This document shows, in pieces, positions 22,339-34,359 of a stretch of DNA of 64,000 nt. The DNA is from Malus domestica. Its lineage: Eukaryota; Streptophyta; Magnoliopsida; Rosales; Rosaceae. The notes below the pieces were generated by a model. It was given only the letters and a program-made list of their open reading frames with translations. It did not search any database and was not told where the DNA came from. The stretch is taken from the NCBI RefSeq assembly GCF_042453785.1, contig NC_091667.1, forward strand, positions 35,270,001-35,334,000, read 5' to 3'. A program made the position numbers and the translations under genes. How positions within the stretch are numbered: position 1 is the first letter of the stretch; every line of letters starts with the position of its first letter.

Positions 22339-24425
22339 ATTCGTGCAAATATTCCGGAGATGTCCGGTCCTTCAGAATTCACTTCCAAAACAATTACAAT
22401 TCTCCCTAGAAATAAATTGATAGAATAAAAAGTACGACCACTTCTTCCAAATGGTTTAAAACACTTTCCATAATACACACGTAAAAGACATTGCAAAACC
22501 TCAAAAGATATTTTTCACAAAAATTATGAACTATACCTAAGACGGAGGCAGGAATTTTTTTCTCGAGTGGGCTAATATTATTCTACGCTACATAACACGT
22601 TATAAGAGCTCCCAATATTGTTTTCACATCCACGACTAAAATGTACTTATAAAACATATTGGGCATGAATGAAATCATAATAAACAAAACTATAATTAAG
22701 TAAAAAAAAAGCAATATAATAAGAATAGCCAAAGACTCAAACAATCAACCAAAAAAAACTCAACAAACATTAAGAATGTAGTAGAATCATGAATCACATA
22801 TCCAAATTTATAAGTAAAACACGTGAAGCATTGAAGCTTCTCATAACCTATTAAGTTTTTTCATTTTAAAAATCTCACTTGGGCTATAGCCCAAGCATGC
22901 CCTCAAAGGGATCCGTCCTTGACTATATCGACATTTTCAATCAGAAGCGACTGAAAAAACCATCATAAAACCTATTTTCGTATCTTTCTCAACCTAGAAT
23001 AAGCTTCTCAAGATAAAACCTTTTCTTTTTTTTTGCATCTTTCTCAGCATGCATGCCAGTATTCATGATGAATCATTTTTGAAGAAGTTCTTTAAATTAA
23101 ATGAATCCTGGCGTAACTTAGAGCTCAAAGTTTTTGTGAAGCACACACGATGAGTTCTCTAAAGATCTTTTGTGTTCTATTACAAATCAACTTTATCAGT
23201 GTTCCGTAAGTATTCATCGACTGATTTTGAAGCTCGAAGAAAAAAAAAGAAAAAAAAAAAGAGTACTAGAGACTCAATCATCTCTGGAATAGTTGTTAAA
23301 ATAAAGATATACCTCTATTCATAAAATAATTAAGATGTTTCTTGAATGGAAACATAGTGATTACAACCATATATTGATCCAGAAAGTCAAGCTTAAAATC
23401 TTTATATATAAAGCCAACAACCCTTCTAGGGTCACAAGCTTCATAAAAAATTTTGGACAAAAATGACCCAAAACAAAAAAAAAATTAAAAACAATCCAAA
23501 ATATTGCAGAGGTATTTTCGTCATTTTAATAGTGTTTTTTAATAATTATTAATTCTTTTTGTACTGTTTTTTTTAAATAGTACATCATAATAGGCTACCA
23601 ATAATAATTCAATAAGTTGTTCATTAAATATTATTTCTCTATTTTTAAACACGTTCAAAACATCTTAGGAGGTGTGTAATGCCGATTATCAAAAAGGTTT
23701 TTCGCACACGCATAATAATATGATTAAATTAGTTGTCAAATGAAATTTTTTTTTTTTAAACAAACGATATTATCTACTTTATAGGGAAGGAGGGTGTGCT
23801 TAGCCTCACAATGGGCTAGCAATAATGTGATTCAATCAGTTGTTTATTAAATATTATTTTCTCTACTCTTAATTTAAATTCAATAGAATGTAGATGGAAA
23901 TTGAAAGACCGATTTTATTATGTGACTTCAACTGCTTTGATTGGTTTGTGAGGGGTTTTTTCTAGTATGATCTAAGATTATTCATTTACTTAAAATATTT
24001 GACTTTCCTTTTGTCAATTCATGCGTATAAATATATTTAAAAAGTGTAAATCGCGCCGTGATTCAAAAAATACCTTATGCACACTCGTGAGCACGTGCAT
24101 GAAACCTAGTCTTAATAATATCAAACAAATATATACAAAACCTAATCCAAAAGTTACTTGAAAAAGTGTAATTAAAAGCCTTTAATTATCACCTAGCTTC
24201 CTGAATGCCATTGCCAACTGCTGCTAGGCCTTGAATGGTTCCTCCACGCACTGTGCACAATCCCCATATAGTCCTACTCTAATAGTTGCCACCACCTCTT
24301 CCATTCTTCCATGATCTCTGCTCCGCCTTCGCTACCGCCACTATTTACTACTCCCGCCATCAACAATACTACTCTTACACTCGCTATCACCATCATCATC
24401 ACTCTCCTGATGATCTCATCCAACA
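22339..24425. other. Intergenic AT-rich DNA with repeat remains, no gene
   Basis: Low-complexity AT-rich sequence between the B3 gene and its broken relative. A SINE-tail fragment (23741-23840) is the only element I can name. CTTGGGCTATAGCCCAAG at 22869-22886 is a short palindrome. No open frame of note. Confidence 0.6.
23741..23840 (-). mobile_element. SINE tail fragment
   Basis: AAACAAACGATATTATCTAC then GGGTGTGCTTAGCCTCACAA and TGGGCTAGCAATAATGTG is, in reverse, the body and 3' end of a common tRNA-derived SINE (CACATTATTGCTAGCCCATT ... AATATCGTTTGTTT). The T-rich run at its left is the poly(A) tail in reverse. The tRNA-like head is missing or diverged. Identified from memory. Confidence 0.55.
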
Positions 24426-25241
24426 CTGCTCCTCTTAACCAAAACTAGGGCTAAGTAAAGCGCTCTATTAACCTGAAACGACCAACTTGAACGACGTCGC
24501 CTGCTTTGAGCTTGTTTTTCCGAGCAACATCCCCCCATTGAGTCCTCAATACAAAAATTGCACTTCCCGGTTTTTTTTCCTTTCCCATTACCAACCGCCT
24601 CAGGTTTATATCTCCTTGTACAAGACCAGGGTCTATCAACTGAACCGTCATTGTCTTACAGTTCTCAAGCATCTCCTTGTCTTCATCTTCCAAGAAACTA
24701 ATCGAAATAAGTTGGTTTAGAGGCATTGACATCCTATTTGTACTCGAACTTATATCAGTCTTGGTCAATTGTTTCTCTATCACCAACTCCACTTTGGTCC
24801 CGTTCAGCCTCTCAATTTCTCTTTTGAATTCTTCAGGCAAGTCATGATATCCAAGAGACGCGGAAGGAGTAATCAGTTCTTTTTTCTTCAAAGCTATATT
24901 CATCGTGTCTACGCCTTTCTTGGTATTGTTCTTCAACGACATCTTCTGCATCTTGAGTTCCACGGGAGTCCGATCCCCCAATTTCTTTTGAAAGAACGAT
25001 CTGACGACCTATTTTTCTTGGCCGCCCAATCGATCATCATAGGATTCTTGATTTTACTCTTTCGCTTCACAAGTTCCTCCTGCATCAGGTCCTCAGTAGC
25101 GAGCCTAGCAACCTCAAGCATGGCTATCATCCTGCTCAGTGAAGCATCAAAGTCTTTTTCTGTGAACTCCACCATCTCGACAACGTCGTCTTCTTCTTCT
25201 CGTTTGCGTTCTTCCCCTTGGGAGATTGGAGAAGAATGCAA
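24426..25241 (-). pseudogene. Frameshifted DUF313/B3 gene copy
   Basis: The N-part (25241 to about 24980) is an acidic then basic leader ending RSFKRNWG. The B3 part (about 24981 to 24451) is in another frame: LPEEFKREIERLNGTKVELV, NRMSMPLNQLISISFL, QLIDPGLVQGDINLRRLVMG, VLRTQWGDVARKNKLKAGDV. The frame changes at a GGGG run near 24978-24985. A second defect near 24490 is a missing T relative to the intact neighbour (CAGGTTTGGTCG there, CAAGTTGGTCG here), which turns the conserved end of the domain into an early stop at 24451. Past it the old frame still reads LALVLVK-like. Two independent frameshifts make a working protein unlikely. It is a diverged relative of the intact gene at 20688-21866, probably from an old tandem duplication. 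Confidence 0.82.
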
Positions 25242-25619
25242 TGTAGTACTGTATTTGTCACTGAGATATTCATAGCGTACTTAATAGTCGTCTGTGTCCC
25301 AAATTGCAAGCTTAGGAATCCTCTTAAAACTAGGGTCTAATGATACATTCTCAAAAAACAAAAAAAACAAAGGGAAGAAAGGAAAGAAACTGCTTGGCCA
25401 AAAGAAAAGGAAAGCATGAAGCTTCGATTTACCATATTACCTACCTTCCTGTATTTTCCTTTACTGAAATAGCAGAGAAGAGAAACTCTGGTTCTTTGTT
25501 ATGATTTATATTGGTTCTCTTGTTGGTCAAGGATTAGGGTTGCATTGTGCTCCTCCATCGAATCCAATCCACCTGCAAGTTTCGTCCCTTCGCAAAACAG
25601 AGAAACAGAGCTAGAAATC

Positions 25620-26163
25620 ATGCCGAAGAACAAGAGTAATGGAGGAAAGAACAGGAAGAGAGGTAAAAATGAGGCTGATGAAGAAAAGCGTGAGCTTGTC
25701 TTTAAGAAAGACGGACAGCTGCTCCGAATGCTGGGTAATGGCCGGCGTGAAGCCATGTGTGTTGATGGGAGGAAGCGACCTTGTCACATCCGGCGGTACA
25801 ATGCATGGATAGTGATGAATTGGGACTTAGTTAGCTATTAATAGAATCCGGAATCACGATCCATCACGAATCGCGAACGAAGAGTATAGACTTCTGGCAC
25901 ATGGTCGGCTAGCAAAGGGCCAGCTTCGGTTCTATGAATGTTTGGAATTTCAGCAGATGATATCATTTTTGCCGGGCTTCGCGACTGTCAGGACGACAAA
26001 GCTGATGTGCTCCTCAAGTACATGCCTGATGAAGCTAGGCGCCTCAAGGCATTTGGAGAGCTTCCGGAGAATACACGTCTCAACGAGGATGAAAACGAAG
26101 GTGGTGCAGATGACTACGTAGAGTTTCAGGACGAAGATAACGAAGATATCGGTATAAAGTATA
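25620..26163 (+). pseudogene. Interrupted eIF1A retrocopy
   Basis: From ATG at 25620 the frame reads [46 protein letters not shown] and CHIRR, the start of translation initiation factor eIF1A. At about 25797 the match stops, then resumes at about 25940 in another frame: [34 protein letters not shown], then an acidic [13 protein letters not shown] tail. About 145 foreign bases interrupt the oligonucleotide-binding fold. A few residues (EYAQ before VLRM) and the GIGVDL segment before the acidic tail, as I recall them, are also missing. There are no introns, consistent with a reverse-transcribed copy. It cannot make a full eIF1A. A 25-base A-run at about 26733-26757 could be a decayed tail but lies beside a MITE, so this is uncertain. 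Confidence 0.85.
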
Positions 26164-27490
26164 CGAGGTTTTCAGATCAAAACTCAATACATCTGCTGAA
26201 GGATGTTATATTTTACCGTTTCTAATTGGATTGGAAGTTGGCTCGCGGCAGATTTAGAATTTGAATCTTGGGAGGTCCCAATGATAAAGGTCTAAGTTTT
26301 TTAGATAGAGACATAGCGCGAAGTGTGCAAACAAATTTCAGTCTTCACGGAGGAATTTCATCAAACAGTTAGCAGGCTTGCTGTCATCAGCCTAATCATG
26401 CTATGCATTTATCAACAGATATTGACATATGCCAAAGCAAATTAATGAGAACCATCAAAAGCATTTGTTGAGTATTGTCAACGCAACATTCAGAGTCTCC
26501 GAAAGACCTTCACATACTTGTTTCCCGACCTTTATATGGTCTTGGGACCGCCTTGGTCCAATGTAAATCCGCCCTATGGTTTTGTATTTCCAGATGGTGA
26601 ATTGGTCATGTTCCATATAACATTTGTTTTTTTCCTAATATATCTGCTACGCTTGTCTTCAAAAATACAAAATAAAAGATTTTGTTGATTAATTGAAAAA
26701 TGTAGCAGTTATAAAGAAAGGAAAACTAGCTTTAAAAAAAAAAAAAAAAAAAAAAAAGGAAAACTAACGAAAAGACCAAAAAAACTACCATTTTAATGAA
26801 AAGCCTTTTTTAAATGTATAGTGAATAGTACCAGGAAAATATATAAATGTGATTTTTCATTAAAAGTGAACAGTACCGAAAGTGTTTTGTTAAAACTCCC
26901 TATAAAGAATCCTTTAAATAGAGAAAACGAAAGCAAACCCTAATCATATAACGAGCAAGAAATCTTAATTCTTGACCCGCAAGAAAAGAAAGAGTACAGA
27001 CACCTCAACTCCAATACACCGAATCGAAAACACAGAAAATACGAGACAAAGTGACAAGTCGTGATCGATCCTAGTCGCAGTTAAGCATGCAGCAATCTCA
27101 TGACAAAGACACTCCAAATCATGTTCCAAGTGTTCATCCAAAGACAGATTAACAATTATACAGACGTCCTAGGAAACAAAAACTCGACAAGTAGAAGCTG
27201 AAAGCACACCATGCAAGAAATTCAAGCAACAAATTATCGACTTCGAAGAAAAGGGTGAAAATGCAGCACAACAAAAAACCAGAAACAGTAAAAACGAAAC
27301 GCAACAAAGACGAGGGCTGGAGGAGAAACAGGACTACGGATGGGCAAAGCTCAAGGAGCCGAAAACCCAAATTTTGATTTTATTTCCTTGCTGAAATGAG
27401 AAGCCACAGAAAATAAGATGAGCATAACGAACTTAAAAACGCAATAAAAGGAACGGAAAAGAAAAAGAACATGGATATAGAAGAAATTGT
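26164..27490. other. Intergenic region with A-run and MITE, no gene
   Basis: Non-coding between the eIF1A copy and the 3' end of the RD-rich gene. It includes an A-run (about 26733-26757) and a MITE. The first few hundred bases before 27490 are probably the 3' UTR of the minus-strand gene. Confidence 0.6.
26757..26901. mobile_element. Short MITE, AACGAAAAGC family (copy 1)
   Basis: It starts AAGGAAAACTAACGAAAAG and ends TTTTGTTAAAACTCCCT, imperfect inverted repeats. Inside are GTGAATAGTACC, GTGATTTTTCATTAAAAGTG and AACAGTACCG, shared with the elements at 53390 and 62170. Confidence 0.65.
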
Positions 27491-30400
27491 TCAATGTGTA
27501 CTTTCAGGAGAATGATGTATCCGACTTAAAATTACCGAATCAGACTCATTAGACCCCGAAATCAAAGCCTCACAAGCCTTTGGGGAGCTCTTGGGTATTA
27601 TTAAAGGACCAGTTACCGCATCAGCCGCACCTTCGCTAGAAGCCTGACCAATTGGGTTATCATCTTTAGTCTTGCTAATCACATTTGAGTCATTAGCTGC
27701 TGCAGGTAAAGTGGTGGTAGCAAGAGATTCGTTATCCGGTGATGAGAAACCATTTGCATCGCCGTCATCTAATTTCGCCTGGTCCGAGGATTCTATTTCC
27801 ACCCCATTTGACATTGTTTGGGGATCCCCTGCTTTGTTTCCACCATTATCATCAACTGGCATTTCCAACATAGGAGAAGGGACGCATGTGTCATTCTGCA
27901 ACTCGTGATTTGGAGATGAAACTGGTACCTCCAGTCTCTCCTCGGCACCATCACCTGATGCAGTGCCAGCGTTTTTATAATCTGGAGCATCTGCCATTTC
28001 TATATCAGAAGCCGGGACTAACTCCTCTACTTTCTCCCCATAGCAATGGACTTTTGCTTCCATATTCTCCTGATTAGATGCTAAAATAATGTCCAATGCT
28101 CCTCCAGCAATAATTGGCAAGACTCTCGTTTCCATCCTCTGCTTCTTATAAAGATTCATCGCTTTCTGCAAGTCAGAAAATTAAAAAAAATGTCAGGCAA
28201 CTAGGATGCAAGTACGTAAGCAAATACAATGACTAAAAGAAAACAGAGTCAAAATGTCAAAATAAAACCAAACTGAGAAATAGTAAAAGTAATCCGAGTA
28301 AATTATACAGTAACTTAACAACCAATTTAGAAATATAGTAGTAAACCATATATCCATTATGATAATACTCCTACCAAATAATAATGCCCAAGAATTATTA
28401 ACCTGCATCTTGCTCATGCATCAATTCAATATCCCACTTTTCCGAGTAAAGAAATTTCAGCTATTTTTTTCAAAAAGCAAAATCACCAGTTCAAATATTT
28501 ACAAAAATGAGTAACGCCTGCATTCATACCACTAATTGCAGCCTCAAAATGCATGTCAGGAAATACAACAAATACAAAATGTATGACCAACTTCAGATAG
28601 AAATGAGCAAGATATATAACATTATCATTCATCATAAAGTGTACCTGAAAGACAGAATCCTTCAAAGGAGGAAAAGGCGAGGACCTCAATAAGATTTTGG
28701 ACGATTTCAATCCTGCCCTTGCACCCTGTGACATTAGGAGAGTAAATGCAATCAGTAAGATTAGATTCTAGAAGCAAAACGCAATGAACAATTTTTTAGA
28801 AAGAATCTGCACCTCCACAATTGTGTGTGTAGTAGCATCTTCATCAACAATTGGGCTCCGCTCAATACACTGCCTATACACCTCAGGATGAGTAAGTTTT
28901 GCTGAAATGTCAAGCTTGGAAAGATAATAATGACTTAAACAGAGGATGTCATCACTTCGTAATTTAGAGCGACCAGGTGACTTATCATGACTACTTTTAG
29001 GCATAGACTCCTTTATAGGAGAGGTCATAGTGGACCTTCTTTCAACGGTTTTAGAAATTCCAAGATCCAGGTTATCCTCATGGTGAGGCGCCTGACCCAT
29101 CTTCCCAGCCACAGCATCATCCATAGCAGCCTGCACAGGATAATCATCCTTCTGAGCTGGGGAAGGCAAGTCCCTTTTCACATCGTTGTTATGTACTTTC
29201 CATGTCTCACCGCTGGATTCCCATCCACGAGCATTCATTGGATGCCTGCTTTGATCCCATTCAGCACCCCCATACATGTGATTCTCATCCCTAAAGGCAC
29301 CATTACTCACATCCCATAGATGCAAGTGGGAAGGGCCCGGACCATCCATCATGTTCTGCCACCCAAGTGGCCGCAAGTGACCGGGAAATCTCTCAGCGTC
29401 AGCCATATGATAAGGCATCCCAGAGTGGTTAATATCCATTGAAGGTCTAACACCAAAAATTGGTGGAGCTGGAAACTGCTGTAGCATCCCTTGAAAACCA
29501 CCATGAGGTGCCCCATGTTGGAAATGCATGAAGCCATTTGGAACTGGTGAAGTCCAGCTTGGAATGCCCCTCCATGCATTACCATTACCATGCCCTCGAA
29601 GCACATTGGGATCACTACTCCTTCTGTAACGTGCACTGGAGTTGCCTCTACCATCTTCTTCCATTGAATTAATAAAAGGGCTGTCAGCTCCGGCCCTGAA
29701 ATTGGGATGAGGAGGATACAGAGAAGACAAATTACTCTGACTACTTCTATTGTGAGCTGACGAATCAGCAGGAGATGACTCGTCTACCAAAGGCTTCTCT
29801 GATGGCAGGTCCCGACCCAGTCCATCCTCAGTGTTAGAGAAATCTCTATTGTCCATGGAAGCACTGCTTCTTCGACCTGTTTCTTCAATTTCAAGACTCC
29901 GTCTGACACCAGTTCTGTTGACGTACCTGTGGTCAATACTTGATGATGAAGGAGACCTTTCCATCAAGGGCAGGGGTGAAGCCTTGGAACTTGAAGACTT
30001 GTCATTAGACATCTCGCCTAAATGGTTATCATCCATTTTATTGGGTCTCTCCATGGATCTGTACTTGAAACTTCTTTCTGAAACTCCAGCCAGACCAGAC
30101 CCATCTCTAGGAGGCATTGCTTTGGACCTATGCTCTACTCCAGAATCCCTATATTTCAAATCTTCTGGATTCGAATACCTTGGGCCAGGAAAAAAATATG
30201 ACATATTAGCATATAACACAAAAACTCATCACAAAAAACAAAAGGGTTGAACACAATCACAGTATTTCCTTTCCAACCATGAAACTTTTCTCATGGATTA
30301 AAGTTAGTTTGGTTCAATGTTAAAGTGCATCTTATTTCACAGGATCCCAAACTACCATATTCTATGTGTGCGTGTTAAATATATTTATCTAAACTATACC

Positions 30401-33400
30401 AACTCTAAACACAATTTTCCCGTTGCATACAGAACTCTGACGGGGAAGAGAGGGGAAGGGTTGGGGAGAGAGAGAGAGAGAGAGAGGTACCTGTACTCAT
30501 CTATGCCGCCGTGTGAATTAGAAACGGGGGAAGTCCTGCGTTTATTGCTACTCAATTTAGTGTCTACATAAGCTTGCCGTGACTGAGATCTTCCCTTATT
30601 AAAATCAGGCTCAACTCTATCACCACTCGATGACTTCTTTTCCAAGTCAGAGTACCGAGCTTTCATACCTCTAGATTTATCACTGCCATCATCCCGGTCA
30701 TCCGGAGATCTTTTCTTTCCCCTGCTACTATCTTTGTATCTAGTGCTCCGATAATCAATATGTGACCCATCATAGTCCCGATCATAATCTCGATCACCAT
30801 CTCTATCACGGTCTCGGCCCCGATCATGGTCATGATTGCGGTCTCGCTCGCGGTCCCCATCCCGCTCCCGATCACGGTCCAAATCCCAATCACGATCATA
30901 ATCACGGTCACGACCATGATCCCACCCATGTTCGCGTTCACGATCACGATCATGGTAGCGGTCGCGATCACGAACATGATATGAGTCACGGTCCCTATTG
31001 CGATCGCGATCATGATCTACTTTGCATTCCCCATCTTGGATCTTGGATCTCTTCTGTTGCATTTCTATCAAATCTTTTTCATCCTTCAAATGCTTGTCAT
31101 CAGACTTGCTGCTTGCATAATCCTTTGGAGGGCGCTCATCTCTTAGCTTGTCATCTTGGTGCTTATTGTCCTTATCCACGTCTTCCCGATGCTTTTCTCT
31201 GTATCTCTCATCCTTCCGCTTCTCATCTTTCTTCCTGGTATCCCTGCCAGAATCATCCCTGTAAGATAATCGCCCATCATTGATGTCTTCCACATCATCT
31301 AGATGCTTATCCCCATCAGCAAAATCATCTCTTCTTTTCCTCATTCGTCTATCAATCTGGTTCTCTGCGTCAGGACTTTCCAATTCATCCCGTGCATTTA
31401 AATCTGCAAACCCACATAAAATAAGACATAGAATTGCACTCCAAAATAAAAATGTGGACACAAAATTTAATTTTAACAGTCATCTATGTACTGTAGAATA
31501 TTGGCATCTCATTAATATCAAACAATATGATCTAATCTATTTGCCTCTTCATTAACAGCAGTAATTCACATCTTAGCAATTAATCCAGCAATTGACATCC
31601 ATAATTTGTGCCTTCAAACATCTAGTTCCATTCCAAACCAATATTAAATGTTAACTAAAATAAAAATCAGTTAAATGATTATAACTATTATTAAAACAGC
31701 CAACAGGATAAGCCCTTTCACATACAACAGTTACTAACATTTGAGGAAAAACAATTAAAATAACAACCGATGTGGAAAAGAACAATTAAGAAACTAAACC
31801 GATAAACCTGATTAAGGAAAGAGGGTGTAACCGCAGACAAGGGAAAGATAACATTCAACTATGCAAGTAATAAAACGATAACTCATAAAACCTATGAATA
31901 CGAGAAATGCAAACCAGACTCAAAACAATCATTTAACATCTTCATGAGAACAAACAACCATTCAGATAATCAACAAGACAACCAAAGTATCATAAAGATG
32001 AAAATCATTATCAATCCGGACTTAGTGAAATCAAAGGAAACAGCTACAGCTCCAAATTTTTCTTGAGTATGTTTCAATCAACCCCCAATTCACATATGGG
32101 CATAAGCAAATTTAAGCAAGTGATAAAAGAAGGTTAAGTGCACAGACTCAAAAGAATGGCACCTCTACAGTGCCCTGTGTCTTACTCCGACCATTCATAA
32201 TCTTAAAAATTAGTATGAATTCCAAAATGTAGAGATAAAACAGCCACATCAAGGAGACCAATGAGAATTTTCCAACTAATAGGCCAGACAACCACACTCA
32301 ACCCCACGCAGTCACGTGGGGCATTCAAACATAGCACCTAATTGTTGGTTTCCCCAGATGGCATATTAATTGATTGCATCCAGCGTAAATTTGGGAACTA
32401 GAAAATAAAAATCTGACCATAACGGTCACTGACAAATTCCCAATGTATTTCAGTGTCTGTGAAACTAATAATGACCAAGGATGTAAATACTACTGTACAA
32501 ATACATCAGTGGGTCCCACAAATAAGGCGGACTGCAGCATCCAATATATATGTGATAATACAAAGGCCACCCTAGCAATCACTTTTGGATCATCAACTCA
32601 AAATTGATCTATATATCAATATGATAGAATAACTGCAATATAAAAAGCATTAAAATCTATGTAGAACTTTTCTCACATTAAGGATGGTGATATGATTTTA
32701 AAAGCATACATGTGATTGTGTTTACCGTGTACGTTCTCAGTGTTAAGCTTTCCATTTAGTACCACTCCCACTTATGATATGCAATATATCAAAATCCAAA
32801 TTAACCAAGATTCAACAAATCCAAATATACTTTCCAATCAAATTATGCTCGAAACTCTTGTTGATCTAATACGGCATGCTCCAAGTGTTTATAATCCCTA
32901 AACCCATTGAAGAGCTAAATTTCCACCAAAAAATTGTTTGTAATCTCCCAAACCCAGAGTCAGCTATTCAAAATCATATTAATGATCACGCAAGGTAAAC
33001 CACTAAAAGAATTTGTTTCCACTAGTTAGAGCTGTAGAGTTGAAGGTTCAATGACTTGAGAAAACATAACGTTGTATTATATTGTCACTCATCACAGTAA
33101 ACTATGATGAACTAAACTGAGTGAAAAGTTACCATATTCGAAATGATCAACATTCTCCTAATGGGGATTAAAACTGTAAGAGTATGTCCGCACAGTTAAC
33201 TAGTCATAACAAGTAACACATTGCTGGAAAAAAAATCCATATAGATGTATAAACTACAAAATAACGAACAAACCCAATCAGTTACCTTACCAGTTTTTTC
33301 ATTGACTTGTTTGGCAATGACACGTTGTTCATCGCCACTGACCAATCGCTCCGTTCTCCCATCTTTACCCTTCTTTTCCCTTTCTCTCTCCCCGTCCCTT

Positions 33401-33930
33401 TCCCTGTCCCTCTCTGCTCCACCACCTGCCTTACCATCCCTTCGAATCGACTCCTTATCCCTATCCCTATCCCTATCCCTGTGCTTCCCTTCACCCTTTC
33501 CACTGCTAGTAGAACTCTTCTTCACTTCGCCACCCTCCGCATACAATTCCACACTCTCATCTCTCTTCTTACTCTTGGACTCCCCTGATGCCTTCAATGA
33601 CTTCTTCGAACCCTCACTGCTTCTTCGGTGATCATTCTCCCCGCCATTCCACCTATCACTCCCTCCATCATCAACCCTCTCCTTGCGCCGCTTAGTCGAT
33701 ACTGAATCCTCCAAATAGTCCCCGTTCCCGGAGCCGCCATACGAGTCCTTCCCATCCTTCAAATCAAGCTTCCGCTTCTCACTCGAACTTGAATCCTTTA
33801 AAACCCTAACTACACCGCTCTCTTCCTTGCTCTTACGATCCTTCAGACTCGAATCCTTCTCCGAATCCGAGTGCTCCCTGGCATCCCTCGAACTATGCTT
33901 GCTTGATTTGTGCCTTGTACTCCTCGGCAT
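27491..33930 (-). CDS. HIZ2: Arg/Asp-rich nuclear protein, At5g53440/HIZ2-like (putative m6A-writer subunit)
   Basis: Five exons in transcription order: 33930-33291, 31403-30491, 30178-28813, 28725-28645, 28165-27491. Phases fit and give 3,675 bases (1,224 residues). The start is ATG at 33930 (MPRSTRHKSSKHSSRDAREH); the in-frame ATG at 34023 lies in the leader. Residues 1-213 are Ser/Lys/Arg/Glu-rich with RDRDRDRDK; about 340-425 is a long alternating Arg/Asp tract like that of metazoan ZC3H13/Flacc. Exon 3 holds an ordered-looking region (WRGIPSWTSPVPNGFMHFQH) and a conserved-looking LRSDDILCLSHYYLSKLDIS; the C-terminal exon is acidic and disordered. No CCCH zinc finger is visible despite the 'zinc finger' label I recall for the Arabidopsis protein. 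That protein is described, from memory, as HAKAI-interacting and required for mRNA m6A. The 1.9 kb intron 1 could hide a small exon, though phases join directly. The exon 3 acceptor is CCAAG. Confidence 0.82.
31404..33290. other. Large intron 1 of the RD-rich gene
   Basis: AT-rich intron of about 1.9 kb on the minus strand, donor G|GTAAGG and acceptor TTTGCAG. No internal exon or named transposon was seen. It is the longest intron among the three large spliced genes here. Confidence 0.7.
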
Positions 33931-34314
33931 CACAGCGAAACACTCAAAATTCAAAAAAAATCTAAAATCTCCCGACGAAAAATTGAAATCCCAAATCGAA
34001 TACCGAAAAAACCCCAGATACAAATCGCCGAGACAGACTCAATGCTCAGATTGGAGATTGAAACCCTAATTGTAACGAAACGGAACACTCCAATCCAATG
34101 TGCAAAACTGGAAACCCTAATTCTTTGAGGGTTGAACCAATCGCAGAAGAAAAAAAATCGCACTGGAAGGGAAGAGTGGGCGGCGGAGGAGAGGGCGGAT
34201 CGCCGGGGGATAGAAGGTGTGAGATTGAAACCGAGAAGATGGGGAAAATTACAGCCGAGACAAAGAGGGAGTGGGCGTCGGCTGGGGATAAATGTGGAAA
34301 AACGTGTGATGTTA

Positions 34315-34359
34315 AGAGAGAGAGAGAGAGAGAGAGGGATTCGGAGAGAGAGAGAGAGT
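34315..34359. repeat. GA microsatellite in the RD-rich gene leader
   Basis: (GA)n, interrupted once by GGATTCGG, lies about 390 bases upstream of the start codon, reading as CT on the gene's strand. It is probably in the 5' UTR or core promoter. Confidence 0.85.

Noticed and set aside
30762-31283. 173-codon plus-strand ORF opposite the RD-rich exon
   Set aside because: It is the antisense of the Arg/Asp repeat (His/Asp/Pro-rich shadow) and has no independent support.
33245-33631. 128-codon plus-strand ORF
   Set aside because: Antisense shadow of exon 1 of the RD-rich gene; composition is the reverse of Arg/Glu/Asp codons.
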